Shown here: piece after piece, positions 8,770-16,180 of the stretch | Layout of the letters: each line of letters opens with the position of its first letter | Position numbering within the stretch: position 1 is the first letter of the stretch | Assembly: GCF_014655295.1 (NCBI RefSeq) | Contig: NZ_BNBI01000008.1 | Location: forward strand, 124,001-188,000 | DNA: 64,000 bases | Direction of reading: 5' to 3' | Source: Streptomyces fumanus | GTDB lineage: Bacteria; Actinomycetota; Actinomycetes; Streptomycetales; Streptomycetaceae | Made by a program: the position numbers and the translations under genes | Notes under the pieces: model-generated | The model's input: the letters and a program-made list of their open reading frames with translations, nothing else | Databases searched by the model: none | What the model was told of the DNA's origin: nothing

Positions 8770-9215
8770 GCTGCGCCCCCTCGTCCTGGGTCGTGTGGGT
8801 CTGTGGCACGGGGGTGTGCCGTCGGGAAGGGGCGATCACGTCTGCTACAGGTGCCCAGCGCCGCGCGGCCGGGCGGCGACGGTGCCGGACACCCACGCCC
8901 GCCCTGCGGCGAACGGTCGCTGCGCACCGCTGGTCCTGCGGTACGGGCAGAGCGTGATCGCGGGGTGTAAAGCCGTCCTCCCCCCGCTCCCTTCCGCGGA
9001 AACCTCAACCGGGCGAGAAAATCCCGCATTCCCGTCCGGCCCTCCTTCCCCATGACGCACCGGTGAACACCGGGCGCCCGGGCCGTTGCGGGCGCGGACC
9101 GCCTTACCCCCGACTTATGGCCGAAAAGGGCAGGATGGAGGCAACACACTCACCCGGACCCCTGCCCGCGCGTGCCCCGAACGCCGCCCGGGCGGACACA
9201 GGAAGGACAAGCGAC
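8770..9215. other. Intergenic region upstream of cutR
   Basis: About 445 bases between the divergent 57-residue gene and cutR. I see no coding frame with the local codon bias and no strong inverted repeat. The A-rich stretch near 9000-9030 and the bases just before cutR are the likeliest places for promoters. Confidence 0.4.
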
Positions 9216-9869
9216 GTGCGCGTACTCGTCGTCGAGGACGAGCAACTGCTCGCCGATGCGGTGGCCACCGGACTGCGCCGGGAGGCCATGGCCGTCGACG
9301 TCGTGTACGACGGTGCGGCCGCCCTGGAGCGCATCGGCGTCAACGACTACGACGTGGTCGTCCTCGACCGCGACCTCCCGCTCGTCCACGGTGACGACGT
9401 CTGCCGCAAGATCGTCGAACTGGGCATGCCCACGCGCGTGCTGATGCTCACGGCCTCCGGCGACGTCAGCGACCGGGTCGAGGGGCTGGAGATCGGCGCC
9501 GACGACTATCTGCCCAAGCCCTTCGCGTTCAGCGAGCTGATCGCCCGCGTGCGCGCCCTGGGACGGCGCACCAGCGTGCCGCTGCCGCCCGTCCTGGAGC
9601 GGGCCGGCATCAAGCTGGACCCCAACCGCCGCGAGGTCTTCCGCGACGGCAAGGAGGTGCAGCTCGCCCCGAAGGAGTTCGCCGTGCTGGAGGTGCTGAT
9701 GCGCAGCGAGGGCGCGGTGGTCTCCGCGGAGCAGCTCCTGGAGAAGGCGTGGGACGAGAACACCGACCCGTTCACCAACGTCGTCCGGGTGACCGTGATG
9801 ACCCTGCGCCGCAAGCTGGGCGAGCCGCCGGTGATCGTCACCGTCCCCGGCTCCGGCTACCGGATCTGA
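9216..9869 (+). CDS. cutR: CutR, OmpR-family response regulator
   Basis: 217 residues from a GTG at 9216, with AGGAAGGA about nine bases upstream. The receiver domain (1-115) has the acidic pocket EDE at 7-9, phospho-acceptor Asp51 in VVLDRDLP, the Thr of MLTASG and the Lys of YLPKPF. The C-terminal winged helix (about 125-217) ends VTVPGSGYRI. The unusual DRDLPLVHGDDVC is the signature I associate with CutR of the Streptomyces CutRS system, first linked to copper and more recently to extracytoplasmic protein folding. A longer frame to 9063 exists but adds only low-complexity residues. The kinase gene follows after six bases. Confidence 0.92.
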   Translation: MRVLVVEDEQLLADAVATGLRREAMAVDVVYDGAAALERIGVNDYDVVVLDRDLPLVHGDDVCRKIVELGMPTRVLMLTASGDVSDRVEGLEIGADDYLPKPFAFSELIARVRALGRRTSVPLPPVLERAGIKLDPNRREVFRDGKEVQLAPKEFAVLEVLMRSEGAVVSAEQLLEKAWDENTDPFTNVVRVTVMTLRRKLGEPPVIVTVPGSGYRI

Positions 9870-9875
9870 TCACCC

Positions 9876-11105
9876 GTGGCCACCACACCCGCGCCTCCCC
9901 AGGCGCCCCCGAAACCCACCTGGGACCCCCCGTCGGCGGCCCCGTTCCCCTGGCTGCGCCCGACCATCCGGATAAGGCTCACGCTGCTGTACGGCGGCAT
10001 GTTCCTGATCGCCGGCATCCTGCTGCTGTCGATCATCTACCTGCTGGCGGCGCAGGCGCTGAACCCCGGCAGCGACCTCCCGTTCAAGATCACCTCGGGC
10101 AGTGTCACCAGCGACACGTGCAACCTGCCCACCAAGGCGACGCCCGAGGTCTTCAACACGGCGATGAACGACTGTGTGAACGAGCAGCGCCAGCACGCCC
10201 TGGACAGCCTGCTCAGCCGCTCCCTGCTGGCCCTGCTGGGGCTGGCCGTGATCGCCTTCGCGTTCGGCTACGCCATGGCCGGCCGGGTCCTGTCACCGCT
10301 GGGCCGGATCACCCGCACCGCCCGCGCGGTGGCCGGCTCCGACCTGTCCCGGCGGATCGAGCTGGACGGCCCCGACGACGAGCTGAAGGAGCTGGCGGAC
10401 ACCTTCGACGACATGCTGGAGCGCCTCCAGCGGGCGTTCACCGCCCAGCAGCGCTTCGTCGGCAACGCCTCCCACGAACTGCGCACCCCCCTCGCCATCA
10501 ACCGCACCCTGCTGGAGGTGCACCTCTCCGACCCGGGCGCGCCCGTGGAGCTCCAGCAGCTCGGCAAGACGCTGCTGGCCACCAACGAGCGCAGCGAGCA
10601 GCTCGTCGAGGGCCTGCTGCTGCTCGCCCGCAGCGACAACCAGATCGTCGAGCGCAAACCCGTGGACCTCGCCGAGGTCGCCGGGCAGGCCATCGACCAG
10701 GTGCACGCCGAGGCGGAGGCCAAAGGCGTGCGGATCCACGGCGAGCGCGCCTCGGCCGTCGTCCAGGGCAACGGGGTGCTGCTGGAGCGGATCGCCCTGA
10801 ACCTGGTGCAGAACGCGGTGCGGTACAACGTGCCGGAGGACGGCTGGGTGGAGGTCACCACCGAGCTCCAGCACGGCCAGGCGGTGCTGACCGTCACCAA
10901 CACGGGCCCGGTGGTGCCGGCGTACGAGATCGACAACCTCTTCGAGCCGTTCCGGCGGCTGCGCACCGAGCGGACCGGCAGCGACAAGGGCGTCGGTCTG
11001 GGGCTGTCCATCGTGCGGTCCGTGGCCCGGGCGCACGGCGGGCACATCTACGCCCAGCCGCGCGAGGGAGGGGGCCTCGTGATGAGGGTGACCCTGCCGC
11101 TGTGA
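9876..11105 (+). CDS. cutS: CutS, sensor histidine kinase
   Basis: 409 residues from a GTG. Membrane segments lie at about 36-60 and 115-137. The extracytoplasmic loop of about 55 residues carries exactly two cysteines, Cys82 (SDTCNLP) and Cys100 (NDCVNE), matching the reported idea that CutS senses disulfide-bond status outside the cell. HAMP, then HisKA with phospho-acceptor His200 in NASHELRTPLA, then the ATPase with LVQNAVRYN (N box), GVGLGLSIVRSVARAHGG and a final GGGLVMRVTLPL follow. It is the cognate kinase of CutR and lies six bases behind it. Confidence 0.92.
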   Translation: MATTPAPPQAPPKPTWDPPSAAPFPWLRPTIRIRLTLLYGGMFLIAGILLLSIIYLLAAQALNPGSDLPFKITSGSVTSDTCNLPTKATPEVFNTAMNDCVNEQRQHALDSLLSRSLLALLGLAVIAFAFGYAMAGRVLSPLGRITRTARAVAGSDLSRRIELDGPDDELKELADTFDDMLERLQRAFTAQQRFVGNASHELRTPLAINRTLLEVHLSDPGAPVELQQLGKTLLATNERSEQLVEGLLLLARSDNQIVERKPVDLAEVAGQAIDQVHAEAEAKGVRIHGERASAVVQGNGVLLERIALNLVQNAVRYNVPEDGWVEVTTELQHGQAVLTVTNTGPVVPAYEIDNLFEPFRRLRTERTGSDKGVGLGLSIVRSVARAHGGHIYAQPREGGGLVMRVTLPL

Positions 11106-11554
11106 CCCGGCGGCTCCGCGCCCGCCCGCCGATCTGAGATCATGGCGCCGATCACCTTCGACGCTCCCGGGGATGTTCGCTTTGCGCGGAATTTTCGGAC
11201 CGTCGCCGGGCCGTCGTCCCGGCGCCCGCGTGTGTGATCGATCACAGAGACGGTTTTCCAGCCATCTACTCTCCGTGATCATGCGGCCCGCCGGAAAGCC
11301 GGGAAAATCCTGGTTTTCGAGGGTCGTGATCACGGGAAGTACACGGTGAGACGCCTTTGGCGTGCGGCATCGGGACCGTGTACGGTCCCCATCGCCATCC
11401 AACCCGATCACTCAAGCGGAGTCCGGTTGGGTGTCGATTGAGTAACAGACCTTGATGTGAGGCAAAATCTCCGCCTCGGGTCGGGCACAAGTCCGGCCTC
11501 TCACGCGTTACGTGCGCTGGAGACACCGCAGACACCCAGAGGGGGAGAGCGACC
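11106..11554. promoter_or_regulatory. Palindrome-rich intergenic region between cutS and the DUF4193 gene
   Basis: About 450 bases without a gene but with several dyads. TGTGATCGATCACA at 11233-11246 is a perfect 14-base palindrome. CGTGATCACG at 11325-11334 is a perfect 10-base palindrome sharing the GTGATCAC core. GTACACGGT (11339-11347) and ACCGTGTAC (11375-11383) are perfect 9-base arms 27 bases apart. A regulated promoter of the DUF4193 gene is the simplest reading. The first palindrome resembles a CRP/FNR-family site but lacks the full Streptomyces Crp consensus. Confidence 0.5.
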
Positions 11555-11851
11555 ATGGCAACCGATTACGACACTCCACGCAAGACCGACGACGACGTCG
11601 ACTCGGACAGCCTCGAAGAACTGAAGGCCCGCCGGAACGACAAGTCGGCCTCCGCCGTGGACGTCGACGAGTTCGAGGCCGCAGAGGGCCTGGAACTTCC
11701 CGGAGCCGACCTCTCGAACGAGGAGCTGGCAGTCCGAGTACTGCCCAAGCAGCAGGACGAGTTCACTTGCATGAGCTGCTTCCTGGTGCACCACCGCAGC
11801 CAACTGGCCAGGGAGAAGAACGGCCAGCCGATCTGCCGCGACTGCGACTGA
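11555..11851 (+). CDS. DUF4193 family zinc-ribbon-like protein
   Basis: 98 residues, strongly acidic, typical of the actinobacterial DUF4193 family. The N-terminal 60 residues are Asp/Glu-rich (TDDDVDSDSLEELKARRND). The C-terminal 30 carry two CxxC knuckles, Cys72/Cys75 (TCMSC) and Cys94/Cys97 (CRDC), which should bind one zinc. The family is near-universal in actinobacteria with no established function; the ribbon suggests contact with the transcription or translation machinery. GAGGGGGAGAGCGACC precedes the ATG. The gene has its own long upstream region and is followed after 13 bases by another conserved unknown. Confidence 0.9.
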   Translation: MATDYDTPRKTDDDVDSDSLEELKARRNDKSASAVDVDEFEAAEGLELPGADLSNEELAVRVLPKQQDEFTCMSCFLVHHRSQLAREKNGQPICRDCD

Positions 11852-11864
11852 GGCGGGGTCGGCC

Positions 11865-12764
11865 GTGACTGGCTCGACCCCTCCCTGGAAGCGCCGCTTC
11901 CCCAGGCGGGGAGCGGACCTGGGGCCGTCCGACGGCCCCGACCGCGCGCGTGACGACGAGCGAGGCCCGACCACCTCGGGAGCGGCCTCGCTCGGACCGG
12001 CGAGCGACCGGGCCGACCTCCCGGCGCCCGCCGCGGCCCCCGCGCCCGCTGCCCGTCGCCGGGCGGCGGCGTTCCGGACCAAGGCCGCCACCGGCGTCCG
12101 CAAGGGCGGCGGCCGCGCCAGGACCGCCCTGGCGCACCTCGCCGACCGCGTCATCGACATCGCCCCGCGGGTCCCCGTACGGGACCTGGCGACGCTGCGC
12201 AGACAGTTCCCCGGTCTCACGCCGGAGCAGCTCGCCGACCGGCTGGTGGCCGGCGCCACCAAGGGCACGGCGACGATCGGCGCGGGGATCGGCGCGGCGG
12301 CGATGCTGCCGGTACCACCCGCCATGCCCACCGAACTGGCCACCGAGGTCACCGGTGTGGCCGCGATCGAGCTCAAGCTGATCGCCGAACTCCACGAGGT
12401 CTACGGCGTCCGGCCGCCCGGCAACCTCGCCCAGCGCAGCACCGCGTACCTCGGCTCCTGGTCGGACGAGCGCGGCATCGACATGACCAAGCCGTCCACC
12501 TTCGGCGCGGCGATGAACGGCCCGATGAAGCGCCAGCTCCGCCAGCAGATCATGAAACGCATGGTGCGCAATCTGCCGAACCTGATGCCGTTCATGGTGG
12601 GAGCCGCCGTCGGCGCGGTCATGAACCGCCGCGACACCGCCAAGCTGGCCGCCCGCATCCGCGAGGACCTGCGCAAGGTCCAGGTGCCCTGGGACGCCCT
12701 GCCGGAGCTGCCGCCCCTGGAGCCCCCCAAGGACGCCCTGGAGCTGGGCGACGGGGAGCACTGA
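11865..12764 (+). CDS. Conserved hypothetical protein with membrane-like Gly/Ala segments (EcsC-like?)
   Basis: 299 residues from a GTG. The first 75 residues are disordered, charged and Pro/Ala-rich. The conserved part starts near ALAHLADRVIDIAPRVPVRDL and includes a glycine-rich hydrophobic hairpin (GATKGTATIGAGIGAAAMLP), an Ala-rich helix (TEVTGVAAIELKLIAELHEVYG) and a second hydrophobic segment (LMPFMVGAAVGAVMNRRDTAKLA). The pattern resembles EcsC-type proteins, but I hold this loosely. It follows the DUF4193 gene by 13 bases and is probably co-transcribed with it. No catalytic motif is visible. Confidence 0.65.
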   Translation: MTGSTPPWKRRFPRRGADLGPSDGPDRARDDERGPTTSGAASLGPASDRADLPAPAAAPAPAARRRAAAFRTKAATGVRKGGGRARTALAHLADRVIDIAPRVPVRDLATLRRQFPGLTPEQLADRLVAGATKGTATIGAGIGAAAMLPVPPAMPTELATEVTGVAAIELKLIAELHEVYGVRPPGNLAQRSTAYLGSWSDERGIDMTKPSTFGAAMNGPMKRQLRQQIMKRMVRNLPNLMPFMVGAAVGAVMNRRDTAKLAARIREDLRKVQVPWDALPELPPLEPPKDALELGDGEH

Positions 12765-12791
12765 GGGCGCCCCCGAAGGAGGCCGGGAGCC

Positions 12792-13259
12792 TCAGGCCCG
12801 CGCCTGTGCCTTCGCCGCGTCCAGGGCCGCCGCCAGGCGCTCGGGCTCGCGGGTCGACAGGTACAGGTACGGCGTCGGGTCCTCGGGGTCGGTGACCTCG
12901 ACCTTCAGCGCCCCCGGGATGTAGGCCCGCAGCAGCAGGAAGGCGCGGGTGTCGGCCTTGTGCGTACGCCAGGCACGGGCCTCGGCGGCGTCCAGCACCT
13001 CCGCCTCGCCCAGCGCCGTCACCGGGATCTTCGCCTCGCCCGCGATCAGCGAGCCGCCCACCACCCGGATGCGGACCGAGCCGTACGCGCTGGCGACCAC
13101 GGCCGCCGCTGCCGTCCCGCAGGCCAGCCCGCCGAGCATCGGCAGGGTGCCGAACGGCAGCAGGACCAGGGCCAGCGAGAGCCCCACCAGAAAGCTGACC
13201 AGCCACCAGGACCGGGGCGCGGTGAGGCGTTCTTCGTACGGGGCGGCGGAAGGCTGCAT
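12792..13259 (-). CDS. DUF3093 family membrane protein
   Basis: 155 residues from an ATG at 13259 (MQPSAAPYEERLTAPRSWW). Two adjacent membrane helices (about 18-65) lie near the N terminus, followed by a compact beta-rich cytoplasmic domain with VRIRVVGGSLIAGEAKIPV and ending YLYLSTREPERLAAALDAAK. This is the usual DUF3093 arrangement. The frame extends upstream to 13364, but that part would overlap the divergent thioesterase gene. Function is unknown; the domain resembles PH-like modules in membrane-anchored actinobacterial proteins. It is divergent from the thioesterase gene with a 58-base gap. Confidence 0.8.
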   Translation of the reverse strand: MQPSAAPYEERLTAPRSWWLVSFLVGLSLALVLLPFGTLPMLGGLACGTAAAAVVASAYGSVRIRVVGGSLIAGEAKIPVTALGEAEVLDAAEARAWRTHKADTRAFLLLRAYIPGALKVEVTDPEDPTPYLYLSTREPERLAAALDAAKAQARA

Positions 13260-13317
13260 GACGTCAAGCTTGGCATGGGATCGGCAGGGAGCCGACGCGC
13301 GGGTAAGGTCTGCGGCT

Positions 13318-13905
13318 GTGAAGAGTGGTACATCCGCGGCCCTGAGCCCGCCCGCCGACGCCACGCCGCCCGTACGGCACCCCGAGGCCCCCGCCCCCGG
13401 CGAACCGCTCGGCGCCCACTACGGCCAGTGTTTCGGCTGCGGCGGCGACCAGCCGCACGGACTGCACCTGCAGGCACGGGCCGGCGAGGGCGTGAGCGTC
13501 ACCGCCGAGTTCACCGTCCGGCCCGCCCACCAGGGCGCCCCCGGCCTCGCCCACGGCGGCGTGCTGGCCAGCGCCCTGGACGAGACCCTCGGCTCGCTCA
13601 ACTGGCTGCTGCGCACCATCGCCGTCACCGGCCGGCTGGAGACCGACTTCGTACGGCCCGTGCCCGTCGGCGCCACCCTGTATCTGTCCGCCGAGGTCAC
13701 CGCGGTGGCCGGCCGCAAGATCTACTGCACCGCCACCGGCCGGACCGGCGGCCCCGACGGCCCCGTCGCGGTGCGCGCCGACGCCCTCTTCATCGAGGTC
13801 AAGGTCGAGCACTTCACCGAGAACGGCCGTCCCGAGGAGATCCGGGCCGCGCTGGACGACCCCGACCAGGTCCGCCGGGCCCGCGCCTTCGAGGTGAACC
13901 CGTGA
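13318..13905 (+). CDS. PaaI-family hotdog thioesterase
   Basis: 195 residues from a GTG at 13318. After a 25-residue leader comes a 4HBT/PaaI hotdog domain. HYGQCFGCGGDQPHGLHL is the conserved start of actinobacterial PaaI-like proteins, GLAHGGVLASALDETLG is the central helix with the HGG motif and catalytic acidic residue, and TDFVRPVPVGATLYLSAEV is the core strand. The family hydrolyses acyl-CoA thioesters. No Shine-Dalgarno is clear, but TAAGGT at 13304-13309 ends eight bases before the GTG and could be a -10 box of a leaderless transcript. It overlaps dut by four bases (GTGA). Confidence 0.85.
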   Translation: MKSGTSAALSPPADATPPVRHPEAPAPGEPLGAHYGQCFGCGGDQPHGLHLQARAGEGVSVTAEFTVRPAHQGAPGLAHGGVLASALDETLGSLNWLLRTIAVTGRLETDFVRPVPVGATLYLSAEVTAVAGRKIYCTATGRTGGPDGPVAVRADALFIEVKVEHFTENGRPEEIRAALDDPDQVRRARAFEVNP

Positions 13906-14453
13906 GCCGGGCGCCCCTGGAGGTCCTCGTCCGCCGCGTCGACCCCGACGTACCGCTTCCGGCGTACGCGCATCCCGGGGACGCGGGGGCGGACCTGCGG
14001 ACCACCGTGGCCCGCGAGCTGGCGCCCGGAGAGCGGGCCGTGCTGCCCACGGGGGTGTCTGTGGCGCTCCCGGAGGGGTACGCGGCCTTCGTACACCCCC
14101 GTTCGGGCCTCGCGGCCCGCTGCGGTGTCGCCCTCGTGAATGCCCCGGGGACGATTGATGCCGGGTACCGTGGGGAGATCAAGGTGATCGTGGTGAATCT
14201 CGACCCGCGCGAGACGGTGCGGTTCGAGCGCTTCGACCGGATTGCCCAACTGGTCGTCCAGCAGGTCGAGAGGGTCCGCTTCCGCCAGGTCGCGGAGCTT
14301 CCCGGCTCGGCGCGGGCCGAGGGGGGCTTCGGGTCCACCGGCGGGCACGCCGGGACGGACCCGGCAAGCGGCACAAGCGGTCAGGCCGCCGAGGGCGGCC
14401 CGACGGGTGGGAATCGATACGCTTCGGTCGTATCCGACCGGGAAGGACAGTGA
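13902..14453 (+). CDS. dut: dUTP diphosphatase (dUTPase)
   Basis: 183 residues from a GTG overlapping the thioesterase stop by four bases. All five trimeric dUTPase motifs are visible: AHPGDAGADLRTT, PRSGLAARCG, NAPGTIDAGYRGEIKVIVVNL with catalytic Asp, the RIAQLVVQ segment, and the P-loop-like C-terminal arm AEGGFGSTGGH. The enzyme hydrolyses dUTP to dUMP and pyrophosphate, keeping uracil out of DNA and supplying dUMP for thymidylate. About 30 extra residues follow the arm and are low-complexity. The DUF3710 gene follows after one base. Confidence 0.95.
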   Translation: MSRAPLEVLVRRVDPDVPLPAYAHPGDAGADLRTTVARELAPGERAVLPTGVSVALPEGYAAFVHPRSGLAARCGVALVNAPGTIDAGYRGEIKVIVVNLDPRETVRFERFDRIAQLVVQQVERVRFRQVAELPGSARAEGGFGSTGGHAGTDPASGTSGQAAEGGPTGGNRYASVVSDREGQ

Positions 14454-14454
14454 C

Positions 14455-15207
14455 GTGTTCGGACGTCGCAAGAAGAGGGATGCCGCCGAGGGCGCGGCCG
14501 GCGAGGCCGAGCAGGTCGTCGACAGCGTCGACACCGAGGCGGACGACGAGGGCGGACGGCTGAGGCTGGAGCCCGGACCGCGACCGGACGGCCCCTGGGA
14601 CAGCTCCGAGGTGAGCGACCCGGCCGAGGGCCGCGTGGACCTGGGCGGCCTGTTCGTACCGGGCGTCGACGGCATGGAACTGCGGGTGGAGGTCGCGGGC
14701 GACGCGATCGTCGCCGCCACCGTGGTGCTGCGCGACAGCGCCATCCAGCTCCAGGCGTTCGCCGCGCCCAAGCGCGAGGGCATCTGGGGCGAGGTGCGCG
14801 AGGAGATCGCGGCCGGCATCACCCAGCAGGGCGGCATCATCGACGAGGTCGAGGGCCCCCTCGGCTGGGAGCTGCGGGCCCAGGTGCCGGTGCAGTTGCC
14901 GGACGGCACGAGCGGCTTCCAGGTCGTGCGGTTCGTCGGCGTGGACGGCCCCCGCTGGTTCCTGCGCGGGGTGATCTCCGGCCAGGGCGCGGTGCAGCCA
15001 CAGGCCGCCGGGCTCCTGGAGCAGATCTTCCGGGACACGGTCGTGGTCCGCGGCGACGGCCCGATGGCGCCCCGCGACCCCATCGTCCTCAAGCTGCCGA
15101 ACGACGCGCAGATGGTGCCCGAGGGCGTCCAGCAGGAGGAGGGCTCCCGTTTCTCCGGCGGCATGGGCCAGCTCCAGCGCGGCCCGGAGATCACCGAGGT
15201 CCGCTGA
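14455..15207 (+). CDS. DUF3710 family protein
   Basis: 250 residues from a GTG (MFGRRKKRDAAEGAAGEAEQ), one base after the dut stop codon. The basic then acidic N-terminal tail is followed by the DUF3710 domain (about 45-225): RVDLGGLFVPGVDGMELRVEV, LQAFAAPKREGIWGEVREEI and ELRAQVPVQLPDGTSGFQVV. The family is restricted to actinobacteria and constantly linked to dut. Its function is unknown. There is no signal peptide, membrane segment or catalytic signature. The tight linkage suggests co-expression with dut. Confidence 0.88.
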   Translation: MFGRRKKRDAAEGAAGEAEQVVDSVDTEADDEGGRLRLEPGPRPDGPWDSSEVSDPAEGRVDLGGLFVPGVDGMELRVEVAGDAIVAATVVLRDSAIQLQAFAAPKREGIWGEVREEIAAGITQQGGIIDEVEGPLGWELRAQVPVQLPDGTSGFQVVRFVGVDGPRWFLRGVISGQGAVQPQAAGLLEQIFRDTVVVRGDGPMAPRDPIVLKLPNDAQMVPEGVQQEEGSRFSGGMGQLQRGPEITEVR

Positions 15208-15356
15208 CCGGCCGCGCCCCCGTGAACAGGGCCGCGCTCCAACGGGGTACGCGGCCCTTCGGCGTCTTCGCGCCCGGTTGCCTCCTGCTGCCCGGCCATT
15301 GAACGGCCGCGCGCCCGGTGGGGATACTGGCGCCCGGTTCCAGCGGGGGAGGGTCC

Positions 15357-16049
15357 ATGCGGCAGGTGACGACCGAGACCATGGTGCGCGTCGAGGACGT
15401 GCACAAGTCCTACGGCGGCGGCAGCACCGCGGTGCACGCGCTGCGCGGTGTCTCCTTCGAGGTGCCGCGCGGTGAACTCGTCGCCCTCAAGGGGCGTTCC
15501 GGCTCCGGGAAGACCACGCTGCTGAACATCGTCGGCGGCCTGGACACCCCGGACCGCGGACGGGTCGTCGTCGACGGCCTGGACCTGGCCGGGCTGGACG
15601 AGGACGGGCTGCTGGCGCTGCGCCGGGACCGGATCGGCTTCGTCTTCCAGTCCTTCGGGCTGATCCCCATCCTCACGGCCGCCGAGAACGTCGGCGTGCC
15701 GATGCGGCTGCGCCGGGCCGACCCCCGCGCCCGCGAGGAACGCGTCGCACTGCTGCTGGCCCTGGTCGGCCTCGCCGAGCACGCCGCCCAGCGGCCCGGC
15801 GAGCTCTCCGGCGGCCAGCAGCAGCGGGTCGCCGTGGCCCGCGCCCTGGCCAACGAGCCCGCGCTGCTCGTCGCCGACGAGCCCACCGGCCAACTGGACG
15901 CCGAGACCGGGCACGGCGTGATGGAACTGCTGCGCGCGGTGGTCCGCAGCGAGCACGTCACCGCCCTGGTCGCCACCCACGATGCCACCCTGCTCGACCT
16001 GGCCGACCGGGTGCTCGAACTGCGTGACGGGGAGATCGTCCAGGTCTGA
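15357..16049 (+). CDS. ABC transporter ATP-binding protein, LolD/MacB type, without an adjacent permease
   Basis: 230 residues from an ATG at 15357 with GGGGGAGGG upstream. A complete ABC ATPase: Walker A GRSGSGKTT, Q-loop FVFQSFGLIP, signature ELSGGQQQRVAVARALANEP, Walker B LLVADEPT and switch histidine VATHD. The VHALRGVSFEV opening and TGQLDAETG after Walker B are typical of ATPases paired with FtsX/MacB-type permeases (lipoprotein release, peptide or antibiotic efflux). No permease gene lies within several kilobases on either side, so its membrane partner must be encoded elsewhere. Confidence 0.88.
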   Translation: MRQVTTETMVRVEDVHKSYGGGSTAVHALRGVSFEVPRGELVALKGRSGSGKTTLLNIVGGLDTPDRGRVVVDGLDLAGLDEDGLLALRRDRIGFVFQSFGLIPILTAAENVGVPMRLRRADPRAREERVALLLALVGLAEHAAQRPGELSGGQQQRVAVARALANEPALLVADEPTGQLDAETGHGVMELLRAVVRSEHVTALVATHDATLLDLADRVLELRDGEIVQV

Positions 16050-16180
16050 ACGCGGAACCCCGTCAGGGTTGCGTCAAAGACCGTTCCCGCTCGTTCCGTG
16101 CCCTGATTCGACGGGTTCGTTGGCCGTAGGGTCGACGCTGCGGTCGGCAGCGGCCGGAGGACCGGGAAGACAATGAGGCC

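Noticed and set aside
11233..11246. TGTGATCGATCACA as a definite Crp site
   Set aside because: The half-site spacing differs from both the E. coli and Streptomyces Crp consensus, so it is reported only as a palindrome.
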